NCBI RefSeq assembly: GCF_003590875.1
Contig: NZ_QYUN01000003.1
Location: 663,116-727,115, forward strand
DNA length: 64,000 bases
Direction of reading: 5' to 3'
Origin: Noviherbaspirillum cavernae
GTDB taxonomy: Bacteria > Pseudomonadota > Gammaproteobacteria > Burkholderiales > Burkholderiaceae_D
The notes beneath the pieces are model-generated. The model worked only from the letters and a program-made list of their open reading frames with translations, was not told the origin of the DNA and ran no database searches. A program made the position numbers and the translations under genes. Positions 17,473 to 25,435 of the stretch are shown in pieces (position 1 is the stretch's first letter; each line of letters begins with the position of its first letter).

Positions 17473-17703
17473 ATGAACATCACTCTCAAATCACTTGGTC
17501 AATCCATCCGTTCCTTTGCGAAGGACGAGGAAGGCGCGCAGGTTGTCGAGTACGCGCTGATCATCGCCGTCGTGTCGATTGCGCTGGTGGTTGCACTCCA
17601 GCAGCTGACGGCCGCCGGCGGCGGATTCTCGGCTTTCATCACTCGCGTCACCAACTGCCTTACTAACGGTACATGCGCGGCGGCCCCCGCCGCCGGCGGC
17701 TGA
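17473..17703 (+). CDS. flp: Flp type IVb pilin, copy 1
   Basis: 76 residues. A short charged leader ends at G21, followed by A-Q-V-V-E-Y with the invariant Glu at +5 and Tyr at +6, then the hydrophobic A-L-I-I-A-V-V-S-I-A-L helix, exactly the Flp prepilin cleavage region. The mature subunit is about 55 residues and is the structural pilin. Unusually, the tail has two cysteines (C-L-T-N-G-T-C), able to form a disulfide loop. AAAGGA precedes the ATG; a longer in-frame start at 17458 is less favoured. A non-coding gap of 142 bp precedes it, so it may have its own promoter for high expression. Confidence 0.92.
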   Translation: MNITLKSLGQSIRSFAKDEEGAQVVEYALIIAVVSIALVVALQQLTAAGGGFSAFITRVTNCLTNGTCAAAPAAGG

Positions 17704-17831
17704 TAGCGGTGTCTCTCCGTAATTTGACCTGGTTGTAGCCAGCGGTGGTTGCGCGGTCGTCGACTGCGCAACCATTCGCAGAGCCGATCCGGTGTTCGAC
17801 ATCTTGCATGTTTCTTGTCCAGGTGATTGCC

Positions 17832-18011
17832 ATGTTCATCCAATTTCTCGACGACGACGATGGCGCCCAAGTGGTGGAGTACGCGCTGATCATCGCGGTG
17901 ATTTCCATCGCCCTGATCGTCGCGTTGCAACCGCTTACGACCAGCAATAGTTTTTCGGATTTCATCGAGCGCGTTTCCACATGCCTGACAACTCCTGCGG
18001 ACTGTAGTTGA
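17832..18011 (+). CDS. flp: Flp type IVb pilin, copy 2
   Basis: 59 residues. Leader M-F-I-Q-F-L-D-D-D-D-G11 with cleavage after G11, then A-Q-V-V-E-Y-A-L-I-I-A-V-I-S-I-A-L, nearly identical to copy 1 at both protein and DNA level, so the pair arose by duplication. The tail diverges but keeps two cysteines (C-L-T-T-P-A-D-C). I place the start at the ATG at 17832, with AGGTG 6 nt upstream; longer in-frame starts have no family resemblance. The leader is much shorter and more acidic than in copy 1. It could be a minor pilin or a second major subunit. Confidence 0.9.
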   Translation: MFIQFLDDDDGAQVVEYALIIAVISIALIVALQPLTTSNSFSDFIERVSTCLTTPADCS

Positions 18012-18107
18012 ACCAGGTTGGATACAGAATCAATGCGGAAGCGAAATGACATACGGCTTCCGGCAGTTTCGTCATGGCGGCAACCCGAAAATTTGGCGGA
18101 GGATGAA

Positions 18108-18560
18108 ATGAGATATGCGCGTCAACGTGGAAGCCAAATAGTGGAGTTCGCGTTTGTTCTGCCTGTCTTGGTTCTGATGCTGTTGTTGATCGTCGACTTT
18201 GGATTTTTGGTCTACAACAAGGCGGTCATCACGAACGCGAGCCGGGAAGGCGCACGCTTTGGCACGGTATTGACGGCAACGCCGTGGACGACCGCGTCGG
18301 TGGCGGCGGTGGCCTGCAATTACGCAAGGAATTCCGTGATCAATGTGAGTACCGGGACGCGTAACGCCAACTGCACCGGCACCGCCGATCCGACCATCGT
18401 GGTGTCCAACCCGAACGGCAATGTGCCGCCGCATTTCAACGATCCGGTGACCGTCACTGTTACCTACGCCTATTCGGGTTTTCTTCTCAATACGGCGAAT
18501 GCCAAATTTGGCACCTTCCCGTTGAGCTTGACGGCTGCCAGCACCATGGCGCATGAGTGA
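18108..18560 (+). CDS. tadE: TadE-like minor pseudopilin
   Basis: 150 residues. The motif R-G-S-Q-I-V-E-F-A-F-V-L-P followed by a hydrophobic helix and N-A-S-R-E-G-A-R-F-G defines TadE. A prepilin-peptidase site is apparent (Gly, then Glu at +5). I choose ATG 18108 because GGAGG ends 5 nt before it; longer in-frame starts at 18018 (TTG) and 18033 add unrelated residues. The stop overlaps an upstream start of the next gene. Minor component of the pilus assembly apparatus in the inner membrane. Confidence 0.88.
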   Translation: MRYARQRGSQIVEFAFVLPVLVLMLLLIVDFGFLVYNKAVITNASREGARFGTVLTATPWTTASVAAVACNYARNSVINVSTGTRNANCTGTADPTIVVSNPNGNVPPHFNDPVTVTVTYAYSGFLLNTANAKFGTFPLSLTAASTMAHE

Positions 18561-18573
18561 AAAGGGGAATGTG

Positions 18574-19710
18574 ATGATGCCTGGATCGCGCAGAAATCAG
18601 AAGGGTGCCGCCGTAATCACGGTGTCGTTCTGGTTCATCGCCTTGATCGGAATGACGGCGCTGGCGTTCGATATCGGTCATTTACTGATCGTCCGCAACG
18701 AACTGCAAAACGCCGCCGATGCCGCCGCCCTCGCGGGTGCCAATTGCCTGGACAAGACAACGGCCGTATCGGGAACCGATTGCACGAATACCGCTTCTGC
18801 CACATTGAACTGGACCATGGCCCGTACGAAGGCGAGCAATTCGATTGGATTCAACAAGTCGGACAGCAAGACCCTGGTCAACGGTACCGTGGAGACCGGC
18901 TACTGGAACGTCAACGGCGGAACCACGATGCAGGCAACCACGCTGACACCCATCGGCCCGTGCACGGTGGTGAGCGGCGTCATGACAACGGCGTGCGACA
19001 AACCCGCCGTCAGGGTGACGCTGAGCCGTACCACCGGGAGCAACGGTGGGGCGGTGGGAACGCTGATCGCGACGATGTTCGGCGGCGCCGCCATCCCGAT
19101 TACCGCCAGCGCGGTGGCGGTACGCTCCGCGCCCGGGCAGGTAATGCCGGGAAGCCTGATTCCCATGACGATCAATAAATGCATGTTCGACCTGTATTGG
19201 GACTCGACGACCAATACGCCGAGAAACGCCACCACGGAGAGCCTGAAGGGCGTGCCGCAGGTCATCGGCCAGCCATGGGTAATCCGTATCGGCTCGTCCT
19301 ACCACTATCCGAATTGCGAATCCGGCCAGTGGACTTCCTTCACCCAGGATGTGAATGATGTACCCACGGTAAGAGATCTGATCAATAACGGCAACCCGGA
19401 TCCGCTCTCCATCGGGCAGGACACCTGGATAGAACCGGGTACCAAGTCATCGCTCTACGACACCCTCGACGACAAGTACCCGACCCCGCCAGGCGCGAAC
19501 GTCACCGTACTCGTGGTGGACCGTCCGTCCGGTCTCGATAGCAAGGGAACCGCGCCCATCGTCGCCTTCGCCGGCTTCCATATCAACGATGTTAACAAGC
19601 AGGGCAAGTACATTCAGGGGCATTTCATCAAGGAAATTACCGTTACCACCGGCTCCAGTGGCATCGGGCCTTCCTATGGCATTTACACGCCGCCGCGCCT
19701 GGCCCAGTGA
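18574..19710 (+). CDS. tadG: TadG-like Flp pilus assembly protein
   Basis: 378 residues from the chosen start. The N-terminus K-G-A-A-V-I-T-V, a membrane helix ending in A-F-D-I-G-H-L-L-I-V-R-N-E-L-Q-N-A-A-D-A-A-A-L-A-G-A is the TadG/TadE-like N-terminal signature (PF13400 type). No von Willebrand factor A domain is evident in the remaining exported part, which has several cysteines. I favour ATG 18574 (AAGGGGA upstream) over ATG 18553, which overlaps tadE by 8 nt. Probable envelope-spanning minor pilus component. Confidence 0.82.
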   Translation: MMPGSRRNQKGAAVITVSFWFIALIGMTALAFDIGHLLIVRNELQNAADAAALAGANCLDKTTAVSGTDCTNTASATLNWTMARTKASNSIGFNKSDSKTLVNGTVETGYWNVNGGTTMQATTLTPIGPCTVVSGVMTTACDKPAVRVTLSRTTGSNGGAVGTLIATMFGGAAIPITASAVAVRSAPGQVMPGSLIPMTINKCMFDLYWDSTTNTPRNATTESLKGVPQVIGQPWVIRIGSSYHYPNCESGQWTSFTQDVNDVPTVRDLINNGNPDPLSIGQDTWIEPGTKSSLYDTLDDKYPTPPGANVTVLVVDRPSGLDSKGTAPIVAFAGFHINDVNKQGKYIQGHFIKEITVTTGSSGIGPSYGIYTPPRLAQ

Positions 19711-19737
19711 CACCGCAACCCAAGCTAAAGAGACCCT

Positions 19738-20889
19738 ATGAAGATCGCGCTAATCTCCCCGCATAGGAACCAGCTTCAAGAGCTGGGTCGAGCGCTTGAA
19801 ACCGGTTCGCACGCCGTCGTGTGCGTTGACGCCGCGACGAGCAGCCTGCGCACCGTCGCCGAGCAGGAGCAGCCGGATTTGATGCTCATCGAGGGCATGT
19901 GCTGCGATCCCGACGAGCTGCATCAGGTCGAGCATGTCACCACCCATCATCCGAATACCGCAGTCATTCTGATCTGCGCCACGCATACGCCGGAGTTCCT
20001 GATCAATTCGATGCGCGCAGGCGTGCGCGAGGTGCTGCCGTCGCCCGCCGATGCCGATGCGCTGCAGGCGGCGGTACGGCGCGTGGCAGCAAAACGTGAA
20101 GGAAGCAGCGGCCAGAGCGCCGGCAAGATACTCGCCTTCATGTCGTGCAAGGGCGGCAGCGGCGCGACCTTTCTTGCGACCAATCTCGGCTTTCAGCTGG
20201 CCGAAACGAGGAATGTGCTGCTCATCGACCTGAACCTGCAATTCGGCGACGCGTTGTCCTTTGTGCATGACGGCAAGCCGGCTTCCACGATCGCCGATAT
20301 CGCGCATGACATCAGCCGGCTCGACGCGTCGTTTCTGGCGGCCAGCACGGTGAAGATTGCGCCGAACTTCAGCATCCTCGCTGCGCCGGAAGACCCTGCG
20401 CACGCGATGGAAATCAAGCCGGAACATATCGATGCCATCCTCCGGCTGGCCGTCGCGCAATACGATCTCGTGCTGCTCGACATGAACCGCTCGCTCGACA
20501 CCATCGCGGTCAAGGCGCTGGATCGCGCCTACCGGATTTTCCCGGTGCTGCAGGCGGGCGTGCCCTATCTGCGCAACGCCGGCAAGCTGCTGAAGGTGTT
20601 CGAATCGCTGGGCTATCCGACGAGCAAGATCGCGCTGATCGTCAATCGCTACGAAAAAGGCGGAGAGGTGGGACTGGACGACGTGCGGCGCACGATGGGT
20701 GCCGTCAATCTTCACACGGTTTCCAATTCCTGGAAGCAGGTCAACGCGTCGATCAACCACGGCAATCCCCTGGTGCAGATGGCCCGCTCCAACGTGGTGA
20801 CGCGCAACCTCGCCGATTTTGCGCTGTCGCTCAATCCGCGCGAGGAGGAAAGCCGCGGTTTGTTCGGGCGTTTGTTCAGCCGGGCTTGA
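19738..20889 (+). CDS. tadZ: Flp pilus assembly ATPase TadZ/CpaE
   Basis: 383 residues. An N-terminal receiver-like fold (about 1-120, with D-L-M-L-I-E in place of the usual phospho-acceptor strand) is joined to a ParA/MinD-like ATPase domain. The deviant Walker A is C-K-G-G-S-G-A-T-F, lacking the second lysine, which is common in TadZ/CpaE. V-L-L-I-D-L-N-L-Q-F-G-D marks Walker A-prime. TadZ localises the pilus machine to the pole or focal sites. 27 bp separate it from tadG; the gap to tadA is larger (148 bp to the chosen start) and carries a CCCCTT/AAGGGG palindrome. Confidence 0.9.
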   Translation: MKIALISPHRNQLQELGRALETGSHAVVCVDAATSSLRTVAEQEQPDLMLIEGMCCDPDELHQVEHVTTHHPNTAVILICATHTPEFLINSMRAGVREVLPSPADADALQAAVRRVAAKREGSSGQSAGKILAFMSCKGGSGATFLATNLGFQLAETRNVLLIDLNLQFGDALSFVHDGKPASTIADIAHDISRLDASFLAASTVKIAPNFSILAAPEDPAHAMEIKPEHIDAILRLAVAQYDLVLLDMNRSLDTIAVKALDRAYRIFPVLQAGVPYLRNAGKLLKVFESLGYPTSKIALIVNRYEKGGEVGLDDVRRTMGAVNLHTVSNSWKQVNASINHGNPLVQMARSNVVTRNLADFALSLNPREEESRGLFGRLFSRA

Positions 20890-21037
20890 GGAGGGATTCG
20901 TGTTCTCTGCAAAAACCCCCCATCCCCATCCCGGCATTCCCCTTGAAGGGGAGTGAGTATCAGGTGATGCGATCGGCGCCGCAATTGTTGATTCGCGATC
21001 AAGCGCAAAGTCAGTACACCACAACGGAGCAATGGAC

Positions 21038-22384
21038 ATGTCCCTGCGAGAAAAACTGAATGTCGTCGCCATCGAGCCGCTTGCGCGCGGAGAGCGGCAG
21101 CGCGCGAGCGATGCGTACAAGGAATTGAAGGGCAGGATACATCTCAAGCTGCTGGAAAAATTCGATCTCTCGGCGCTGGAAATGCTGACGCCGGAAAAGC
21201 TGCGGCAGGAAATCTCGTCGATGGTGGAGCGCCTGCTGCAGGAGGAACAGGCGGCGGTCAACGAGGCGGAGCGGCACTCCCTGATACGCGACATCCAGCA
21301 CGAGATGCTCGGCTTCGGACCGCTTGAGCTGCTGATGGCCGACCCGACCGTGTCCGACATCCTGGTCAACTCGTACGACCAGATCTATGTCGAACGCCAC
21401 GGCATGCTGGAACTGACCGATGTCAGCTTCACCGACGAAAAGCACCTGCTGCGCATCATCGACAAGATCGTGTCGCTGGTTGGTCGGCGCATCGATGAAT
21501 CCAGTCCGATGGTGGATGCGCGGCTGCCCGACGGCTCGCGCGTCAACGCCGTGATCCCGCCGGTGGCGCTGGACGGTCCGATGATGTCGGTCCGGCGTTT
21601 TGCGCATATTCCGCTCAAGATGGAAAACCTCGTCAAGGACCTCAAGACCCTGACGCCGGAGATGGCCTACCTGCTCGAAGGCCTGAGCAAGGCGAAGGTC
21701 AACATGCTGATCGCGGGCGGAACCGGCGCGGGCAAGACGACGCTCTTGAACATCCTGTCCGGTTACATTCCGGCGGCGGAACGCATCGTGACCATCGAGG
21801 ATGCGGCGGAGCTGCAGCTGCAGCAGCCGCATGTCGTGCGCATGGAAACCCGGCCGATGAACATCGAGGGCAAGGGCGAGATCACGCAGCGTGCGCTGGT
21901 GCGCAATGCATTGCGGATGCGGCCGGACCGCATCGTGATCGGCGAAGTGCGCGGTGCGGAGGCGGTGGACATGCTGCAGGCGATGAACACCGGCCATGAA
22001 GGTTCACTGACGACGATCCACGCCAACACGCCGCGTGATGCGCTCGCCCGGCTGGAAAACATGATCGGCATGGCGAACCTCAACCTGCCGCATCGCGCGG
22101 CGCGGCAGCAGATTGCATCGGCCATCACGATCGTCATCCAGGCGCTCAGATTGACCGACGGCAAGCGCAAGATCATCAGCATCCAGGAAATCACGGGCAT
22201 GGAAGGCGACGTCATCACGATGCAGGAAATCTTCGCCTTCAGACAAACCGGCATCGGCACGGACGGCGCGGTGCAGGGCTACTTCCACGCGACCGGCGTC
22301 AGGCCCAAGTTCGCGGATCGCCTGCGCGCGTTCGGGGTGCAGCTGCCGGATGCCATGTTCGATCCGTCGAAGCATTTTCAGTAG
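21038..22384 (+). CDS. tadA: Flp pilus assembly ATPase TadA/CpaF
   Basis: 448 residues, type II/IV secretion ATPase (GspE/VirB11 class). Walker [10 protein letters not shown] near residue 230, Asp box and Walker B-like [12 protein letters not shown], and the His box T-T-I-H-A-N-T. Hexameric cytoplasmic motor for Flp polymerisation. Two ATGs compete: 21038 has GGAG 8 nt upstream, whereas 21032 has it only 2 nt away, so 21038 is chosen. tadB follows after 14 bp. Confidence 0.94.
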   Translation: MSLREKLNVVAIEPLARGERQRASDAYKELKGRIHLKLLEKFDLSALEMLTPEKLRQEISSMVERLLQEEQAAVNEAERHSLIRDIQHEMLGFGPLELLMADPTVSDILVNSYDQIYVERHGMLELTDVSFTDEKHLLRIIDKIVSLVGRRIDESSPMVDARLPDGSRVNAVIPPVALDGPMMSVRRFAHIPLKMENLVKDLKTLTPEMAYLLEGLSKAKVNMLIAGGTGAGKTTLLNILSGYIPAAERIVTIEDAAELQLQQPHVVRMETRPMNIEGKGEITQRALVRNALRMRPDRIVIGEVRGAEAVDMLQAMNTGHEGSLTTIHANTPRDALARLENMIGMANLNLPHRAARQQIASAITIVIQALRLTDGKRKIISIQEITGMEGDVITMQEIFAFRQTGIGTDGAVQGYFHATGVRPKFADRLRAFGVQLPDAMFDPSKHFQ

Positions 22385-22398
22385 AAGGAAGCGCGATC

Positions 22399-23391
22399 AT
22401 GTTGACTTCGCTGGGTGGAAACTACTTCCTGACCGTCATGGTGCTGGTGTTTGTGGCGGTCGTGCTGCTGCTGGAAGGCCTGTACCTGATCTGGAAATCG
22501 TACAAGGGGCCGGAAGCGCGAAAGATCGAGAAGCGGCTGCTGGCGCTCTCCGCGTCCCATGACGACACGCGGCAGGCGCAATTATTGAAGCAGCAGATGT
22601 TGAGCGGGGTTCCCACGCTCGAGCGCTTCCTGCTGCGCGTGCCGCGCGTCCATGGCATGGACCGATTCATTCTCCAGTCGGGGCTGGACTGGACCGTATC
22701 GCGACTCCTCTTGTCATGTGCCGCGCTGGGCGCACTTGGCGTGCTGATCACGACCGTGCTCGCGCATCAATCGCTGTTGCTCGGCTTGCTGGTTGGCGGT
22801 GTGTGTGCGGCCATGCCTGTGCTGTACGTGCACGGCAAGCGGCGCAAGCGCCTGGGCGCGATCGAGCAGCAGCTGCCGGACGCGCTGGACCTGATGGTGC
22901 GGGCCTTGCGCGCGGGTCATGCCTTTTCGAGCGCATTGCAGATGGCGGGCGAGGAAATGCCGGAGCCGATTGCCGGCGAGTTCCGCATCGTCCACGACGA
23001 GGTCAACTTCGGGATCGCGTTGCAGCAGGCGCTGACCAATCTGAGCGAGCGGGTGCCGATCACCGATCTGCGCTACTTCATCGTGTCGGTGATGATCCAG
23101 CGCGAATCCGGCGGCAACCTGACCGAGGTGCTCGGCAATCTGAGCCGGCTGATTCGCGAGCGGCTGAAGCTGGTCGGAAAGATCAGAGTGCTGTCGTCCG
23201 AAGGGCGCCTGTCGGCCTGGGTGCTGGTGGTTCTGCCGTTCGCGCTGGCCGCTCTCATGAACTACGTCAATCCGGAGTTCATGTCGCCGTTGTGGAAAGA
23301 CCCGATCGGCATCGTGATCCTCAAGTACACGCTGGGGCTGATGGCCATCGGCATTCTGATGCTGAGAAAGATCATCCGGATCCGCGTATAG
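22399..23391 (+). CDS. tadB: Flp pilus inner-membrane platform protein TadB (T2SS F family)
   Basis: 330 residues. Membrane segments near the N-terminus (about 8-30), in the middle (about 95-140) and at the C-terminus (about 270-325). The GspF domain contains L-P-D-A-L-D-L-M-V-R-A-L-R-A-G-H-A-F and I-Q-R-E-S-G-G-N-L-T-E-V-L, both typical of TadB. AAGGAAG precedes the ATG. It acts with TadC as the inner-membrane base of the pilus. Confidence 0.92.
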   Translation: MLTSLGGNYFLTVMVLVFVAVVLLLEGLYLIWKSYKGPEARKIEKRLLALSASHDDTRQAQLLKQQMLSGVPTLERFLLRVPRVHGMDRFILQSGLDWTVSRLLLSCAALGALGVLITTVLAHQSLLLGLLVGGVCAAMPVLYVHGKRRKRLGAIEQQLPDALDLMVRALRAGHAFSSALQMAGEEMPEPIAGEFRIVHDEVNFGIALQQALTNLSERVPITDLRYFIVSVMIQRESGGNLTEVLGNLSRLIRERLKLVGKIRVLSSEGRLSAWVLVVLPFALAALMNYVNPEFMSPLWKDPIGIVILKYTLGLMAIGILMLRKIIRIRV

Positions 23392-23404
23392 CAAGGAGAG
23401 CGAC

Positions 23405-24322
23405 ATGATTGTGTTCCCGATACTCATCTTCATTTCCGTGACCCTTGGACTGGTCGGATTGTTCTTCTGGCTGACGCCGACCAGAACCAGCCAGCGCCTG
23501 CAGGCCATCGCTCAACCGGCGGAGAAGTCCGAGTGGATGGAAACCGTGGTCGGCATCGTCTCGCCTTTCGCGAAGCTGTCCACGCCGACCGGAAACTGGG
23601 AGACGTCGCCGCTGCGGGTGAAGTTCATCAACGCCGGCATCCGCCGCAACGACGCTCGCCTGATCTACTTCGGGCTGAAGACGCTGCTGCCGCTGTTGTT
23701 CGCCGGGATTGCCTATTTCGGCCTGCGGTCCGGCGCGCACACGGACAACAACCTGACCTTCCTGCTCTATCTCATGTCGGCGGCCCTGATCGGCTGCTAC
23801 CTGCCCAATGCCTTCCTCCACTGGATGGCAAAGACCCGCAAGCGCGAAATCTTCGAGAATTTTCCCGATGCGGCCGACCTGATGCTGGTGTGCGTGGAAG
23901 CGGGCCTCGGGCTGGACGCCGCGCTCACCAAGGTGGCGGACGAGATCAGGATCAAGAGCGTCGCGCTGGCCGAAGAAATCCATTTGACCAATCTCGAAAT
24001 GCGGGCCGGCGGCACGCGCGAAAAATCCCTGCGCAACCTCGCGCTGCGCACCGGCGTCGAGGAAATCGGCACCTTCGCCACCATGCTGACGCAGGCGGAC
24101 AAGTTCGGCACCAGCATCGGCGAGTCGCTGCGGGTGTTCTCCGATGACCTGCGGTACAAGAGGCAGATACGGGCCGAGGAAACGGCGGCCAGGATACCGA
24201 CCAAGCTGCTGTTCCCGCTGGTGGTCTGCATCTTCCCCGCGATCATCATGGTCATCATGGGGCCGGCGGTGATTCAATTGCTGCGCACGGTATTGCCGAT
24301 GATGAGCGGCACTGCGACGTAG
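23405..24322 (+). CDS. tadC: Flp pilus inner-membrane platform protein TadC (T2SS F family)
   Basis: 305 residues with the same F-type fold as TadB: N-terminal membrane helix, two central spans, then F-P-D-A-A-D-L-M-L-V-C-V-E-A-G-L-G-L-D-A-A-L and a C-terminal pair of helices. CAAGGAGAG precedes the ATG, 13 bp after tadB. Last gene of the locus; a bidirectional terminator follows. No tadD, tadF or rcpB-sized genes are found in the run. Confidence 0.92.
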   Translation: MIVFPILIFISVTLGLVGLFFWLTPTRTSQRLQAIAQPAEKSEWMETVVGIVSPFAKLSTPTGNWETSPLRVKFINAGIRRNDARLIYFGLKTLLPLLFAGIAYFGLRSGAHTDNNLTFLLYLMSAALIGCYLPNAFLHWMAKTRKREIFENFPDAADLMLVCVEAGLGLDAALTKVADEIRIKSVALAEEIHLTNLEMRAGGTREKSLRNLALRTGVEEIGTFATMLTQADKFGTSIGESLRVFSDDLRYKRQIRAEETAARIPTKLLFPLVVCIFPAIIMVIMGPAVIQLLRTVLPMMSGTAT

Positions 24323-24461
24323 GCTTGCGACACGCCATGCACGACTGCCGGTCAAGCAGGGTTGTGCATGTCATCGGCGCTAGTTATCGGCGCAAGTCAT
24401 CGCTGGATGCGGCAGATAGCCGTGTCACTGCATCGATGACAGGCAGGCAAAACACGAGAAA

Positions 24462-24485
24462 GAAACAGGGAGAAAGCCCTGTTTC
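24462..24485 (-). terminator. Terminator of the response-regulator gene, possibly shared with tadC
   Basis: Perfect 9-bp stem GAAACAGGG / CCCTGTTTC with loop AGAAAG. On the minus strand it begins 2 nt after the regulator stop and is followed by TTTCTCGTGTTTTG, so it serves best in that direction; it also lies 140 bp downstream of tadC on the + strand. Confidence 0.7.
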
Positions 24486-24486
24486 G

Positions 24487-25263
24487 CTAATGAGACTGGT
24501 TGTGCTCCAATGCGCTTCCACCCAATGCCTCATGCATGTGCGCCCAGCCGTACGGCCTGGCGTCATGGGCACCGCCTGGCGCATGCAGTTGTGCGAGCCG
24601 GTGCTTGATGGCGTAGACATACAGTTCCAGCCGATTGGCCACGCCCAGCTTCTGGTAGATGGAGGTCAGGTGATTGCGCAGGGTGTGTTCGGAGATGAAA
24701 AGTCGCTGCGCAAGCGTCTTGTTCAATGTGCCGCCTTCCTCTACCAGCGTGTGAATGATCTTGCGCTCCCTGGCTGTCAGCGTTGCCTGCTTTTGCGCTT
24801 CGGCGTCGAGGCTGGTGGAACGGGCCGGATTCGTCATCTTGCCGAACACTCTGCCCAGGGTTTCATGATCGACCCACAGCTCGCCCAGGTGAATCTTTTC
24901 AATGGCCTTGAGCACCTGCTCCGCCGAGGCATCCTTGTGCAGCATGCCGCGCGCACCGGAGAGGATCGCCTGATCCAGCGTTGCCTGATCACGCATCCCG
25001 GTAAAGATCAGTATGCGCGACGCGGAATTGGCCAGCAGTGATGGAAAGATGTCGATGGAGCATGTTCCGCCGAGGTCGAGATCGAGCAGGATGACGTCGG
25101 GGATCGTGCGCGCGGCGTTGGTCACGACTTCCTCGCAGCTGCCTGCGGTGCAGACCAGTTCCATGCGCGTCCTTTCCGCTTCGATCAGCCTGCTCAGGCC
25201 CCAGAGTATGGTCGGGTGATCGTCGGCCAGCATGACGCGGATTTTCTGTTCAAGCGGTTTCAT
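24487..25263 (-). CDS. NarL/LuxR-type response regulator
   Basis: 258 residues. Receiver domain with the acidic pair in L-A-D-D-H, phospho-acceptor D61 in V-I-L-L-D-L-D-L and the lysine in L-H-K-D. The C-terminal LuxR helix-turn-helix reads L-T-A-R-E-R-K-I-I-H-T-L-V-E-E-G-G-T and I-S-E-H-T-L-R-N-H-L-T-S-I-Y-Q-K-L. A 40-residue His/Gly-rich tail extends past the usual end. AGGTG lies upstream of the ATG. The cognate kinase gene is upstream on the same strand, now separated by a 157-bp inserted element. Convergence on the Tad locus suggests that it controls pilus genes, as PprB does in Pseudomonas; this is inference. Confidence 0.9.
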   Translation of the reverse strand: MKPLEQKIRVMLADDHPTILWGLSRLIEAERTRMELVCTAGSCEEVVTNAARTIPDVILLDLDLGGTCSIDIFPSLLANSASRILIFTGMRDQATLDQAILSGARGMLHKDASAEQVLKAIEKIHLGELWVDHETLGRVFGKMTNPARSTSLDAEAQKQATLTARERKIIHTLVEEGGTLNKTLAQRLFISEHTLRNHLTSIYQKLGVANRLELYVYAIKHRLAQLHAPGGAHDARPYGWAHMHEALGGSALEHNQSH

Positions 25264-25278
25264 GGATGCACCTGTTTA

Positions 25279-25435
25279 GTGTCCTGAGTTGGAAATTCGC
25301 TACATAAAAGATGACGAGAATCACAGCGATACTGCGTCAAAAATGCTCGCAAGGCCTCGGCCTTGCTGTGTTTTTTTCCTTGTCTCGTCGCGATTTCATC
25401 ACTTTTATTTGCAACGAATTTCTAACTCAGGACAC
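25279..25435. mobile_element. MITE-like inverted-repeat element, copy 1
   Basis: 157 bp bounded by GTGTCCTG / CAGGACAC and flanked by TA on both sides (25277-25278, 25436-25437). The terminal inverted repeats extend about 30 bp with few mismatches, and a smaller internal hairpin (GCAAGGC / GCCTTGC) lies in the centre. No transposase is encoded. A second copy lies in inverse orientation at 35569-35726, about 80 percent identical by eye. TA duplication is typical of IS630/Tc1-mariner-like mobilisation, an inference. It lies between kinase and regulator genes and provides the G of the kinase TAG stop. Confidence 0.8.

Noticed and set aside
20917..20955. C-rich stretch with CCCCTT/AAGGGG between tadZ and tadA as a terminator
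   Set aside because: Stem too short and no T run; probably the remnant of a small extragenic repeat.
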